Assembly: GCF_022539665.2 (NCBI RefSeq)
Contig: NC_081334.1
Coordinates: 5,178,424-5,242,423, forward strand
From: Daphnia carinata
Lineage: Eukaryota; Arthropoda; Branchiopoda; Diplostraca; Daphniidae
DNA length: 64,000 nucleotides
Direction of reading: 5' to 3'
The position numbers were made by a program, and so were the translations under genes. The notes below the pieces were generated by a model. The model did not search any database and was not told the origin of the DNA. It saw nothing but the letters and a program-made list of their open reading frames with translations. This document shows positions 49,925 through 63,674 of this stretch, piece by piece (position 1 is the stretch's first letter; every line of letters begins with the position of its first letter).

Positions 49925-52900
49925 CTGCAAAAATTGGAAATAAGACATTTTTTAAAATCAGCATATTTTCTTTGATTCTATGAGGAAACAAATATGTTTC
50001 GTGTCAAATTCTAAAGCCGGATTGCTCGCCAAGTCTGTCCTGCACGTTTTCATCTTTTGGAATTATTTATTCTTGTTTGTGTTTTTTTTTTGTGTGTGTG
50101 TTTTTTTTTTAAGGTTTTTAAGCATCCAAAATCGTCTTATATTTTATCAAAGTTTCACGGTTTACAAAAAAAAAACGCCGTCCAATAAAAATGAATCCGC
50201 TTTTGATACCATTGTGGTACTAAAAATGTTTTTTCTCATGTACCAAACTTGCATTTTAACAATGGAAAAGTGACAAATAAGACATGCCTCATTTATGCAC
50301 AAATAAATAAGAACTTGAGAGCGCATATTGTAACGCATGGCACTTGTGCTGACAGCGGAACAAAGAACTAGCAAACCAAAATCGTAGAAAACAGAAGCAC
50401 AAAAAGAAAAGAAAAATTAACAAACCAAAATATAAATCAAATAAAAATAAGGCAAAAATAAATCAAAAGAAGGTGGACGACAAACGAAAACAGAGAAGAA
50501 ACAATGCAACCTAGAAGTGCATATTAAGGTGGTAGTCTAGGGTTGCCACCGCGGTTGTTGCGATGCTTTTGTAACATATTCCTGCTACGATTATGTTGTG
50601 ATACGTAATTATGGTAGTCAAAATTTCTTCATTAAAAGAACGATCGAAGGGCTCTGCCCTTTTGTCTCAAAGATCCTCGCTCTCTAATATTCAATTACAG
50701 TGCCGACGCATCTTCGGGAATATTATTAAGTCGGTTACGCGACCAATTGTAGATCGGTGGACCCATGGAGAAACAATGTTTCGTATTAAGTACCTCGCCG
50801 CCCTCTATCCAGTACATGATGTAGAAGTTACACATCTCATCATCACTGGTCAAACTAAAACAACCAAAATCAAAGCAAATAAATCCCTACTGCATTAAAC
50901 GAATAAAGGCCGTTATCCAACCAGTATTTGAAAGTGCAACCTCACTATAGACGAACAAAAACATGCTTGAAAATGAAACACAAAATACAGTAAAACTAAG
51001 GCTGCAGTTCAAATAATAAAACAGAATAAAAAAGAAGCCAAAGTTTCTCACCCAATTCGCGTCACCCAATTTCGATTGCTCACCATAGTGCATCGGGCAG
51101 CCTATAGATAAAGAAATTGGTAATTTTTACAGAAAAAAATTCCTCTCAACCTTCAGGTAAGATTCATGTGTTCCACGATCTTACCACAGTGTCCCCTTTA
51201 CTAAGGGTTAGATTGTTAGCAACAGGATAAAACATTTGGGGTAGTTGTGGATCTTGTTTGCCTATCAGTTTCCATTCGTCTCTGCGGTTGACCCTGCTCA
51301 CTTTATATCCAGACACGACTCGTCCTACGTATTTTCAAAATTATTATTGATTTGTTCTGTTTGTGAAAGCCGAAATTGCAACCTAATGCGTGTGTATGAG
51401 TTCTAAATGCGAACGGATGAATAACTTTGTCTTCGTTTATTTTGCAGGCGGTCTCCATATACTCGACACTGTTAGCTGGGATCCGTCCTCCTGTTCCCAT
51501 CAGAAGTACACCAGCAGATTTCGGTTGACTGGCGACGATGAAATAAAAAGAAAGAGAGCTCAATTACATACGGTCAGTTAAATGAAACCGTATTTGAAAA
51601 AAAAAAAAAGAAATTTTACCGAATGGTAGTATACTTTAAAAAGACTCCCGAATCGTCTCTAACACCACCTGTGACGAAAAAATTAGTAAAATTACCGATA
51701 AAAATTTATTTCTTCTAGCAGAAATTAGGGCAAAGTTGCAGTTGTCTTTTCTTCTCATTTTCGTCTTGCGTGCGTGTTTGCGTGCGTGCGCCAAGGAGCT
51801 ATAACGTAGGAACGTAGAACATCTTGTGCCTCGCTCGATATCTCGTAAACTATAACTTTGGTGGCAGATGCTTTTTGATCTAGTACTTACCAACAAACCG
51901 ATCAACACTGGCATAATGAACTTGTAACGTGATATACTGGATTTTAGAACGTCCACCAACCTTTTGTAAAAGAAAAAGATTCATAATAGAGACTTGTGTT
52001 TTTGAGGTATTTTTTGAATGTCTAGAAAATGAGGTGCACTTACGTGAAAACCTACTCCAGGGGGTAACTAAAATATAAGAAGAACGAAACAAGAACTATT
52101 ATGTTACACTAATTACATTTCTTAACATTCCTAAGTAACACTTACCTGCAATGCTGACGCGTCATGTGCCCAGGCATAAATAACCTTAATAAAACAAATC
52201 AGCGAAAAGGACGTTGGTTACTTGACTTAATACATTCAGTTTTGGATGCCATTTACCTGAGCGCCTTTTTTGCATGGCTCAGACGATTTCAAGCTGGGAT
52301 CTTTTACCGCCATTTCGCCACAGTTCCTGCAACAACAAAAATGTTTTCATTGACTGGTACTTTCAATTGAATTAGTACGCTTGGTATGGCCGCGTAGACC
52401 TATCATTCCTCTCTTCCGCTGGGAAAATTAAAAGATACACAAGTTTTGAAAATATTACCAAACTTCTTCGTCACTTCCAGGTTCTTCACATCCATATAGA
52501 AGCATGTGGTGCGCAGTGTCCATTGTTGCATTTGGAACAAATCCAACTACGAGATGAAAGAAAATATAGTAAATCGAATCACTACCAGCTGTTAATTGTA
52601 TTCAGTCGTACCTAGATAGTAGTCTGTATCTGAATCAATCCGGATTGGTGTGCAAAAGTAGGTTTCTGCCTATTAGAAAACATAGAAATTTACAATGATA
52701 GCTTTTTAAGAAAAACAGTAATCAAGTAGTATAAAATGTTGACATTTTCTTAAATTCTTATTACATCTTTATTTTCAATTTTGACAACGCATAGGGAATA
52801 TCTTCTTAAACAATTAATTAATTTTACTCTTCTTCCCTGTAATAAAGTACAGTAATTCTAAAAAAGCAATGATGATGATAACCGGGGAATTCCCAAGTAC

Positions 52901-53768
52901 ATTGGTTTTTTTCGCGATAACATCGCTATATCCTTCTTTGGAGTTCGTTTTAAATGAATCTAATGTTGAAGCTTTAGAGGCCACCTATTCTACATCTATT
53001 CCCTGCGTGAGACCAACTGACCAACACACGTGCTTTTGCGGAAGGCCGAAGGCCAAGCCTGTCCCAATAAATCTGTCCACCCTCTCATTTACAATGTGCA
53101 TCTCCAAGAGAATACCGTTAGGTGCAATGGCACGAATGACCCTGAAACTCCTTGACTCCCTTTACACACCTGCATCCTGCTCGTAGTGGTTTATCAAGTT
53201 CCAAACTTGCTATATGTTTTTGTCAGTAGTCTGCTTGATCAAGCAATTTTACCGCAGGAATATTGCGTTTAACGTGGGTTACTACCAGGCCCAGTTTGAG
53301 CCTCATGCTACATTGTATCGATTGCATTTCATTGACGTCACAGATACTGAATCCTCTTTCATAAACGAAAAGAGCAGATGTAGGCGGCGCAAATGAGGGT
53401 TCTTATACTTATAAACTTCGACAAACTACTATCAGTTTAACTAAGTTTAGACAGCCTAATTAATTCTAAAAAATGTCATTTACAAGCTGCGTACTCTAAT
53501 ACCACAAACATTCTGATAGAAACCGATGGTGGATATATTGATCGGCTGTCTTTCCTGTTGAGTCAAATTTGTTCAGCTACTGCCTACACATATTGGTGGC
53601 ACTTACCTTTTTGGGTAGAACATTTGGCATTAGAAGGTCAAATGTTTCGATCTCTCCTTGTTCTTGGGCAAAGCCTTGGTGGCTATGGATGAAAAGAGCG
53701 AAACACACAAAATGCCAAAAGAACTTGGAACGCAACAAGTTTTGTCGAACGAAAGAGAGTGCTGCCAT
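49688..53768 (-). CDS. PHM: Peptidylglycine alpha-hydroxylating monooxygenase
   Basis: Minus-strand exons: 53768-53607, 52669-52612, 52546-52459, 52326-52257, 52184-52146, 52067-52044, 51960-51891, 51668-51620, 51528-51383, 51324-51185, 51101-51052, then one of two endings: proximal 50854-50695 (351 residues) or distal 49924-49902 plus 49830-49688 (353 residues). PHM is a secretory-pathway copper enzyme that hydroxylates the C-terminal glycine of peptide precursors, the first step of neuropeptide amidation. Exon 1 encodes a signal peptide (FVCFALFIHSHQGFAQ). CuH ligands lie in TAHHMLLYGC and LQVHYASVD, CuM ligands in FRTHTHALG and the Met of DEMCN. CTPIRID, GSDEEVW, NCGEMA and QLPQMFYPV are further family blocks. 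No lyase domain follows, as in insects, where PHM and PAL are separate genes. Confidence 0.93.
50695..50854 (-). other. PHM proximal terminal exon
   Basis: Acceptor GTTTTAG at 50855; first codon completes Gly from the phase-2 donor of 51052. Reads LTSDDEMCNFYIMYW, KHCFSMGPPIYNW and ends EDASAL-stop at 50695. Confidence 0.85.
52670..53606 (-). other. First intron of PHM with a possible fossil coding remnant
   Basis: 937 nt. On the minus strand 53190-52870 a frame reads for about 100 codons broken by two stops (segments such as FRVIRAIAPNGILLEMHIVN and VDRFIGTGLAFGLPQKHVCW). I do not recognise it; it may be a decayed element or captured exon. Confidence 0.3.
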
Positions 53769-54154
53769 GGTGCAACCGCGAGCCCCAACGTTTCGGCGAT
53801 CAATGACTGTATCTTCCCAAGCGGCCAGATTGCGCTAACTGCGTGGGAGCTTCCCCTAACCATTTGTTTCACTGCCGTTTCATTTAATATGCTCTTGCAA
53901 GAATTCCATCACGAATGGAACGCACTTTTTACCCCTAATGTTTCCTTTTATTAATAGTACTGAGGAGAATACATTTGGATGTAAAGCTTAACATCTTTGG
54001 CATGACAAAATACAACATTCTAGATAAGCTTACAAAACAGGCAAAAAGAATTGTGTTTATTTACCAAATAGCAGTCTATAAAACAAAAATCTTTCTTAAT
54101 CATTTATGGAAAATATTCAATGTTTTTTTGTAACACTGCTTGTGACATGAACTC
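53769..54154. promoter_or_regulatory. Interval between COMMD10 3' end and PHM start
   Basis: 386 bp. Must carry the PHM promoter/5' UTR and the COMMD10 3' UTR. No TATA motif stands out. Confidence 0.4.
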
Positions 54155-55105
54155 TTATAGTAGGTCATCTAAATGACTTTGAACAGTTTCTAACATTTGA
54201 TAAAACTCTGCTAATTCTTCGCGATTAAACTCCAACGATAATGTAGATTTGTAACTGTCATTTGTGGAACGTAGTCGGTCGTCCGCCGTTTCGTTGGTAA
54301 TGTAAGCTCCATTCAAATTGAAGTGAACAAGTGCCAGTGGCAGCTCGGTGTGCCCTCCCTTAAGTGATGACAGGGAACAGTGTATTGAAGATTCAATGTG
54401 TTCTACCTGGATAAAATCATATGTTTGTGCACACAACAATATTATAATTTTGTAGGAAAAATCATCATTCAATCATGAGGTAGTTACTACTCACCTTCAG
54501 ATGTGCACATGTTTCTTTTTTTAACATGTCAATGACAGATTTGGCATGTACAGCCCATAGCTCTGAAATTAAACTTCCAACTTGTTCGTAAAATCCTAAT
54601 TCACTTACATATTTTGACAAGTTGCTTGGTCTCATAACATGAAATGCAGCCTGAAAGGAAAAAACTATTTTATAATGTTGACTAGTAGGGCTTGAAGTTG
54701 TTAACATGTGATTCAGTATTGCTGTTAAATCAGTTTGTAAACAAACATGCATCGATATTTTTCATTGATATCATAACAAAAACAGCCTGCTTACATGTCG
54801 AATAATGTGTTCAAGTGTGGACAGCACAATTTCGAGAGTTGAATCCTCATGCAATGACAATAATTCCTTCAATTTAAGTTTTTCTTCTTGGCTGAAGATT
54901 TGGGATCCTTTTTGTTCTTCACTTAACCTCTTGATAATTAGAAGTAGTATATTGGATAAGAATGCAGAGTTGATGCCATTGATTAGTTCAATTGATTGTG
55001 GCATAACCCTTTTAGGTTACAAGTAAACCAGTTAGACTGTATAAGTCATGGCTAGGAAATCTTTTTTAAATACCTTAACATCGGTGTAGAGTTCGATGCA
55101 GACAT
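54155..55105 (-). CDS. COMMD10: COMM domain-containing protein 10
   Basis: Four minus-strand exons: 55105-55074, 55008-54795, 54650-54495, 54406-54155; 217 residues (human COMMD10 has 202). COMMD10 is a subunit of the Commander (CCC/retriever) endosomal recycling complex; COMMD proteins also bind cullins and restrain NF-kB. The N-terminal helical part (IELINGINSAFLSNILLLII, STLEHIIRH) is followed by the C-terminal COMM domain (about residues 140-217), ending LEFNREELAEFYQMLETVQS then HLDDLL, which closely parallels the human end. Exon 1 supplies an upstream in-frame ATG (MSASNSTPMLR); starting at the second Met in exon 2 is possible but would lose the spliced leader residues. Confidence 0.92.
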
Positions 55106-56449
<1,344 letters not shown>

Positions 56450-56863
56450 AGTATTTGAATTGAGTTTTGTTTTCACATAAAATGTGTTCCTTTGTATCCA
56501 GCTTCACGTTTTCAAGCCAATAATACAACTAATTAAGAAGGATTTGAAGTATGATGTTTAGTGTGGCTCTTTGGCATTGCTTTATACTGTACACATGAAC
56601 AACTCTTGTTGTTTCTTTTCAGACAATAATTTTAAATGTTCTTCCTCGACGACATCTATAAATTGCGGAACATGGTAGGTAGGCGGGGGTGAGAAAAAAA
56701 ATTTTAGTTTGGGACAGGCAGAGAGTGTTGTTGTGATTTTTATGTTGGCGATTGGCAGAGTAAAATTTAAAAAAAAAAGAGCGTTAAAATAAATCGACAC
56801 CATTAGGGCGTACAGTAATGCGGCTAGCAAAGTAGTAGGTAAGCAGGCTAGTTATTTTATATT
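56450..56863. other. SKP1 3' flank
   Basis: About 410 bp, AT-rich, likely SKP1 3' UTR plus spacer; no gene seen. Confidence 0.6.
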
Positions 56864-56865
56864 TA

Positions 56866-57675
56866 GGGGAGACTGGGGTGAGCCGGGACAGTGGGTGAAG
56901 TGGGACAGCTAGAGGAAAAATAGAAGTAATTGATTTAAAATTTAAAAAAAAATATATGTTATTAGTATTTGTGTTTCCTATTTAGGGTAAAAGTTTTAAA
57001 CGAATATGTGAAAAAATACAAAAGTTATGTAGAAAATTTAAAAAACGGTATTTTTTTCCTTAAATTTTTCGCCGCGATTTAGTGTTTTTCTTCACAATAC
57101 TACAAGTAGTTAATATTTTATACATACAAACAGGTAGTCTATTCATTTCTCTATCGTTTGCAAAAAAAAATTTAATTTTAGGACCATTATTTTGAGGGGA
57201 AATTGTATTTTTACCAAAAGACTTTTTTTGGGGCTGGTTGGGACAGCAAATGTGCCTGAAATTGAACAGTAGTGGGTGGAGTTAAAGGCGGAGCTACAAA
57301 AACAGCGTTGCATTAATTAGTAAAAAAGTTACATTTCCAACTAACTTACTTCTTTAAAAAAAAGAGTATATTTAGTAGTATCCTACTGATTTATTACAAT
57401 TTTTTTAATGTATTTTATGAGTATAAACTTAGGGTGTCCCACATCACCCACCCTGGTGTCCCAATTCACCCAACACCATAGGCTCCTCCCTCAAATTTTT
57501 CAAAACTTTAAAAATCTGTAAAACGTAAATTATTTATTATAAAATTCGGAAAAAAAACACGGAGGTAAAGAAAGGTACAGCAAAAATATAAATCCAGTCA
57601 AAAATAAAATCAAGCAATTTGTGAAGGAGTTATGGAACAAAAACAAAAGGTGTCCCAAATCACCCCAGTCTCCCC
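56866..57675. mobile_element. TA-flanked terminal-inverted-repeat element (MITE-like)
   Basis: Left end GGGGAGACTGGGGTGA (56866) and right end TCACCCCAGTCTCCCC (57675) are perfect inverted repeats, extending imperfectly through GGGACA/TGTCCC. Both ends abut TA (56864-56865 and 57676-57677), the target duplication of Tc1/mariner-type elements. Internal copies of the motif GGTGTCCCA/TGGGACA recur near 56887, 57237, 57434 and 57453. No transposase frame, so it is non-autonomous, 810 bp long. Confidence 0.75.
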
Positions 57676-58139
57676 TACTGTATATCGTCTATCCCTTTTG
57701 GGAAATAGGCGACCCCGGATGCCCATGGGTATTTCTGGCGCCGAGCCGTGGGTAACCCGAGTTTTCGAGAACCTGGGCGGAGCCCTACGCACAAAGGAGA
57801 ATGCTTTACACTAGGCAACCCCGGAAAGCTGGTGCAGACGCACTAGTCACTGCTAAAGCCACTACTAGCTGCTGCTTGACACTGAGATTATTTTCGCTCC
57901 AATTTTTTTTGTGGCAAAAACAAAGTCTGTTTCAAGAGGCGAACAGTAATCAAAATAGTAAAATTACATAAAGTTGCCATTGTGGATTGGTAAAACTTAC
58001 CTCAACATTCCATAGAGCTGTCTTCTTGATATTATCGTTTCGTTCATCAAATTAAATGTCAGTGGTATTTGCCGTTGAGGATTTTTGCATAAGTAAAATG
58101 TGTAACATTCCATATTTTTTTTATGCTAGGCCAAACAGA
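57676..58139. other. Spacer and WDR59 5' region
   Basis: Contains a locally GC-rich patch (57700-57800) of unknown origin. An acceptor (TATGCTAG) eleven bases before the WDR59 ATG suggests a 5' UTR intron. Confidence 0.5.
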
Positions 58140-61100
58140 ATGACAGCCAAATGGAGCAGTGAATATGTAGTTGCAGAGCATAAAGATCTACAGGCATTTA
58201 GTTTTCTATTTTAAAGCCAAAAAATCATCAAAACATTTGTTGTTGTTTTTTTTAATTTAGGCAAGCACAATGGCAGTAGATAGTTCTGGACAGTATATTC
58301 TATTGGCCGGGTAAATCAATTTATCTGCTAATTCATGTACAAACACTGAACACTTATTTACCTCATAATGAACTATAATTTGGGTTTAATTCATTTGGTT
58401 TTCTTTTTCAGTCGAAGATGCTTAGCAATTGTAGATGTTGATAATCCAACATTTGTAATAAAGAAATTTCCACGTCAAAGCAAATGGGAGGTTGGGTCAG
58501 CTGAATGGAATCCCCATTCACACTATTCAAATTTGTGTGCCATATCGGTATTATCTTGCAGGAATTCTGATTTGATCAAACTTAGTGGCAACAATTACTA
58601 TTCTAGAGCAATCAACGCACTGAAATTCTGTCTTGGAATGCAATTGACCTGACCCCAATCAATTGCCTACGCTTTCACACTCGTGCAGTTAGTGATTTAA
58701 ATTGGCATCACTTTGAACCAGCACTCCTTGCATCATGTTCTGTAGACACCTATATAAATATATGGGATGTAAGAGATCCTCGAAAGCCATGTGTTTCCCT
58801 GTCAGCAGTAGGTAAGTGAACATGATCCTCCATAAAAATTTGAAGCTCTTGACCTGGTAATATTTTTCTTTTAGTTGGAGCAACTCAAGTTCGTTGGAAC
58901 CGAGTTACTGGTAACCTTTTAGCAACAGCGCATGAAGGAGATGTGCGATTATGGGATTGGCGTAAAGGTAGCTCTCCGGTGCAATACATAGCAGCTCATT
59001 TACAGAAAATACATGGGCTCGACTGGAGTGCTAATCAAGATTATCAGCTTGCGACTTCGAGTCAAGATTGTACTGTTAAATTTTTTGACGTTAACAATCC
59101 TCGGATGCCTGAAAATGCCCTGAGAACTGTTTCTCCTGTTTGGCGAGCACGGTTTACCGTAAGAAATGGAACCACCATTTTTGATTAAGAATTAACGATT
59201 CTTTTGTGCCTACTTTTCTTTATACAGCCATTCGGCGAAGGCATGATGACAACACAATTAAGGCGAGGAGAAAATAGTCTATTGCTATGGAGGCTGTCAG
59301 ACTTATCAAATCCCGTTCATTCATTCCTTGGGAATAATGATCTAGTTCTTGAATTTGATTGGAAATCACCGCGTTCTGGTATAAGAAAAGTCGCAAATAA
59401 GAAACTCTTTATTGTTTGTGTGTTTCTGCTTAGATGACGATGATTACCAACTTATTACATGGTCGAAAGACCAGAGCTTAAGAATCTGGAGAGTGGACAT
59501 TAACCTTCAAAAAGTAAGGCGATTTTTAAATTTATTCTTATTTATTTCCGTTTAAAAAGCTTTCAAACGATGTATACGTTAAAATTTTTTATTTGGATCC
59601 CCAATCCTAGCTATGTGGCTATGAACCTGATAATCAGCCACAAATTGTGTATGAAGAAAGTGAATCCACTTTTAACGTTTTAAGTAAGCTTTTAATTCAG
59701 CTGCAGATGAATGCTAGAACCTAACTATAGATACTACTTTAGCCATCGACGCCGTTCCCTCTAAAAGCGACAAAGAAATTGAAATGGGACTTGAAGTTGT
59801 AGAAGAAACGTATATGGACCTTCATCGTAGTTTGGCACCGACGTTAATTGTACCGGATTCTTTACGCATAGCCGGACACAAAAGCGTAGCCGCCTCAATC
59901 GCTGCGGCTCAAGCAGTACTAACCAACACTTTATCACCTACGTCTCATCGAAAGAAGAAGTCTGCCATCAACAACAATGTTGGGATAGAAGCACATGCCC
60001 AGCCTGAACACTATTCTTTCAGCAAGGAAGTTGATCAAATTAAGTCCTTAGGTAAAAACTTGCTCAGTGACAGATAAATGACAGAAAGAGACCGTGCAGC
60101 ATTCGGGCGGAAACAAATTGTCAATACTAATCACATTTGTGTGGAACGTGTATTTGGCTTACGCGTATCCCCCCCCCCCCTTTTTTTTTAGGTTCCATTA
60201 GTAATGATAATTCAATCAGCGTTTGCGACGTAGACGAGGTACAGCGGTGTCTAACAGCAGTGATCCGTACAGCCAAACACCAAGTTGTGCTCCATATTTC
60301 CCTTCCTTCTTCTTATCCGGATGGGGTGATTCCAAATTTTTTGATTGGAAAAGGAACCACACTCGATGCTAATGGAAGATGCAGAATAACTAAGGTACTG
60401 CCATCGTATATTAATTATAACATAGTATTTGACATTACGGCATTTCAGGTATTGAAACAAACAGCCACTATATCGTGCCGAAAAGGTCATCCTTCTCTAG
60501 AGCTCGCCCTACAGCAGCTTCTTAGTACCCTCGATCAATTAACGCCTGTTGACAAATCAGAAACTGAATCCACAAAAATTATGGTGTTACCTGTTAGCTC
60601 TTCAACGGCAGGAAATAATCCTTTCAGGTAAACATTTTTTAACTATTGATTGCCAAGGTAAGGTAACAAGAAGGCTATTAAATTTTTGGTTTTTTTAAGT
60701 TTTAATCTTTTGCGCATAAATCGTGTTTACACAAACTCGTAGTACTGTTTTTCGGGTGGCCTTTATAAGGATGTACTTTATGTTGCAGACAATTATTATT
60801 AAAGCGGTTCATTCCAAAATTAAAAGGGTAACATTTGAACAACCAATGAAACCTCATCATTTTTTAAATAGGCTACCGCAAACCGGTCTTGGCCATCCAG
60901 GTTTCCTGCAAAGTGCTGGTTTGTTTGGCACTTTAACCCATCACCAAGATCTAAACATCCCTTATCCTAGATCTTCTGGCGCGCGGTTTTGTAGTACAGG
61001 TAACAACCGTAATATGCCACATTGCTTCGTTAAGTCTATATTTCCAAATGTGACTAAAAAGTAATTAAGTAAGCATTACTCTTACAATACCTTTAATTTT

Positions 61101-63674
61101 GCAGGCATGCTGATTTGCTTCGGCCGGCCGTCCTATTTAAGGTTCCGGGAGTGCTTCTAGTTAATTAAGTCTATTGTTTACCATTTAACAAACTAATTAT
61201 GATTCAAGGCGTATACATAATAAAACTTTCGACGCGTCGGCCACGCCCCGCTCCCTGTCTGTGAACCAGGCTTATTCTTCAAGTTTGGCACCACATAACA
61301 TGACAACTCCATCGAATGCGGCCCCGTATGGAATATTGTATCCACCGGTTGCTCAAAGTCCCACAGGTGATCCATCTGTCAGCATCTCGTCTTTCTATAA
61401 TCAAGATAGGGTAAGTTGGATTGTGTTTAATCAATTTTTTATGAATTTTTCCAAAAATGTTTCATTTTTAATTGTTTTAGCAGCAAATAGATCATTAGCG
61501 TTTAAAAACTAATTTCATTTTCCTTAATTCTTTAGAGGCAGAAATCTCGGACATCGAAAACGAAAAACAGACTTCCTTCTTATAGTTCATCGTCGGAGGA
61601 GAATAAAAGGGGAACGCATGAAACACGTCACCATAAAGTGGTAGGAGTGGTAACTATCTATGACGCCTCTGGACTTATGCCCCTACAGCTGGAGTTAGCG
61701 GAACGATACGTGTTAGTTATCTTTATATGCCATTTACCATGTTCCATATCGTGTATCATGTTCAATCTTTATCCATCAATCAGATTCAGTGACACCGATA
61801 CGGTCTGGATGTGCAACCAAAATGCCGCCGTTGCATCGCAATTTGGAAGGAAAGATTTGGCATATATTTGGTCCTTGGGTGCCCTCCTGGCTACTCCTAC
61901 CTTGGTTAATGACAATCGTTCACAAGACCTCGAAACTCCTTGGGCTCAAAATCCATTTGGTCGGAAGCTTCTTCATGCAATGTAACTATATTACCTCTTC
62001 AATGTTTGTTGAAGTGAAGCTTACAAAGCAGTTTGACATCGTGTGTTATAGTATCGACCATTACGTTAAATTACGAGATATACAAACTGTCGCCATGCTG
62101 TGCTGTGCCTTTGGCTACAAGTGTGAAAGTCAGGATGTTTTCCGGCGGAAAACAACACGGTCCGAGTCAGGAAGCGTAAGCGTCAAGTTGTTTCATATAG
62201 TTTAGTGTATTAAAGCTTGGGATATACCATTTAAATTCTAGTAATTAAAGTGTGTCTTGCATTTTTTGTCGGTCGGTAATCGGTTGGGGTGGCGTCCATT
62301 GGTGTTATGCTCTGAATCTTTTCCTTACTTTTTCTTCTCGCTTTTTGCTCGCAAGCTGATTTTTCTTTTCTTCAAGAAAGAAAACATATAATTAGCCTTT
62401 CGAAATCTATTTGGCTTGTCATGCTCTTTTAACTAAATAATCTCGCTTTCCAATGTGGCCAGTGAATTGTCTAGACATTCCTTCTTTTTAACACTGGCTT
62501 ATTTTTTTTGGTGCTGCTGGCACCTTGTGAATGCTGGCTGCTGGATACAAATATTCTTTTTTTTTCTACAGCGCAACTTACGGTGGGGGCTGAAGGTAGG
62601 CATATCTTGCCTTTACGGTTTTTAACCTGAAAATTACTTTTTTTTTCAGAAATTTTCTAACAACAAGTAGAAATTTTTATATTCAGTTTTTTTTTCCTTG
62701 TCTTTTCTAACCAACAGATCGTGAAGACTTAAGTATTATATGAATTATTATGTATTTATTTGTTTTTTATTATAGCCAGGAGACTCACCATACCATACAA
62801 TACACCCCGGAGACACGACATTGGATGGCTGGAATCTCGTCACAGGCTTAAAACAAATCCGTTCGAATTCGTGGTCTGACTCTCTTGATGATTTCCGTCT
62901 CGGAACTCCTGGAATGAATCCTATATCGAACGGTCGTCCTTTACCAGGTAAAAGACCATCAAAAAATGTTTAATTAATAAAATTAACTAATCATTGAAAT
63001 TGCTTCAGTTACTTCAATATTCCTACCACACTCCACAACTAGCGCTTTATCGTCAAATGGGATTGAGGGAAGCGGGGAGTGTAGAGACAAAGACTTAAGG
63101 TCATTATTTGCGCATTCACTGTTTTTTTCTTTCATAACTTTTCTGTTAATCTTTAGATTACTCGATCCGAAATTTTCTGGATTATTTGACAACTATCGTC
63201 GGTGTTATGCTGACATTCTTTACCGATGGGGACTTCTTGAGGCGCGCGTTTTGGTATCCACCGAAAATCTTAGTCTCTTTCGACCTTTTCTTTGTAATAC
63301 ATTGTTTATTACTTTTCTCGCAGGTGCTGAAGTACCTCTCCAGCCCCATTGATCCCCATAGAGGCGTGGATTTCGTAACTGAGTGCAATCCCTGTAGAAC
63401 AACCGCAAGGGGGCCGCAATGTACCGTTTGCAAGCGATTGTTGCTGAATTGCGTCATATGTCGCGTCGTCGTAAAAGGTTTTATTGTGATTGTCAGACAA
63501 ATTTAAATGGCATTATTTCTTAAATAATTTATAGGCTCTGCAAGTTTTTGCCTCGTATGTGGACACGGAGGCCACGGGAGGTGCATGGCGAATTGGTTTG
63601 CTGAAGAGAACGAATGTCCTAGCGGATGTGCTTGTAACTGTTTACTAGAAAACAATACTGTATTTTCCGTCTAG
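58140..63674 (+). CDS. WDR59: GATOR2 complex protein WDR59
   Basis: Twenty-two exons, 1095 residues: 58140-58193, 58261-58310, 58412-58547, 58607-58811, 58875-59158, 59228-59378, 59434-59513, 59611-59683, 59743-60051, 60192-60394, 60449-60627, 60827-60999, 61105-61141, 61209-61410, 61536-61711, 61784-61981, 62052-62175, 62776-62947, 63009-63099, 63157-63253, 63324-63477, 63535-63674. WDR59 belongs to GATOR2, which relieves GATOR1 inhibition of mTORC1 at the lysosome. WD40 repeats fill about residues 1-320 (DTYINIWDVRDPRKP, EGDVRLWDWRKG, IHGLDWS, LATSSQDCTVKFFD, RRGENSLLLW). An RWD domain follows (about 450-570), then the family-typical YPRSSGARFC, VSISSFY, GRKDLAYIWSLGAL, LETPWAQNPFGRKLL, LYRWGLLEARVLVLKYL. 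The C-terminal zinc-binding module has paired cysteines (CNPC, CTVC, CVIC, CLVCGHGGH, CPSGCACNC). Intron 1 is GC-AG. Confidence 0.95.
62572..62595 (+). other. Candidate 24-nt cassette micro-exon in WDR59
   Basis: Flanked by TTTTTCTACAG and GTAGGC. It lies in a phase-0 intron (62176-62775) and its 24 nt (RNLRWGLK) preserve frame if included. Confidence 0.4.

Noticed and set aside
53658-53954. 98-codon plus-strand frame
   Set aside because: Overlaps PHM exon 1 in antisense; the minus strand has the signal peptide and correct splice donor.
58548-58560. Short GT...CAG interval after ATATCG in WDR59 as an intron
   Set aside because: Only about 14 nt, too short to splice, and it leaves the wrong frame; the acceptor at 58606 (59-nt intron) restores the WDR59 reading frame.
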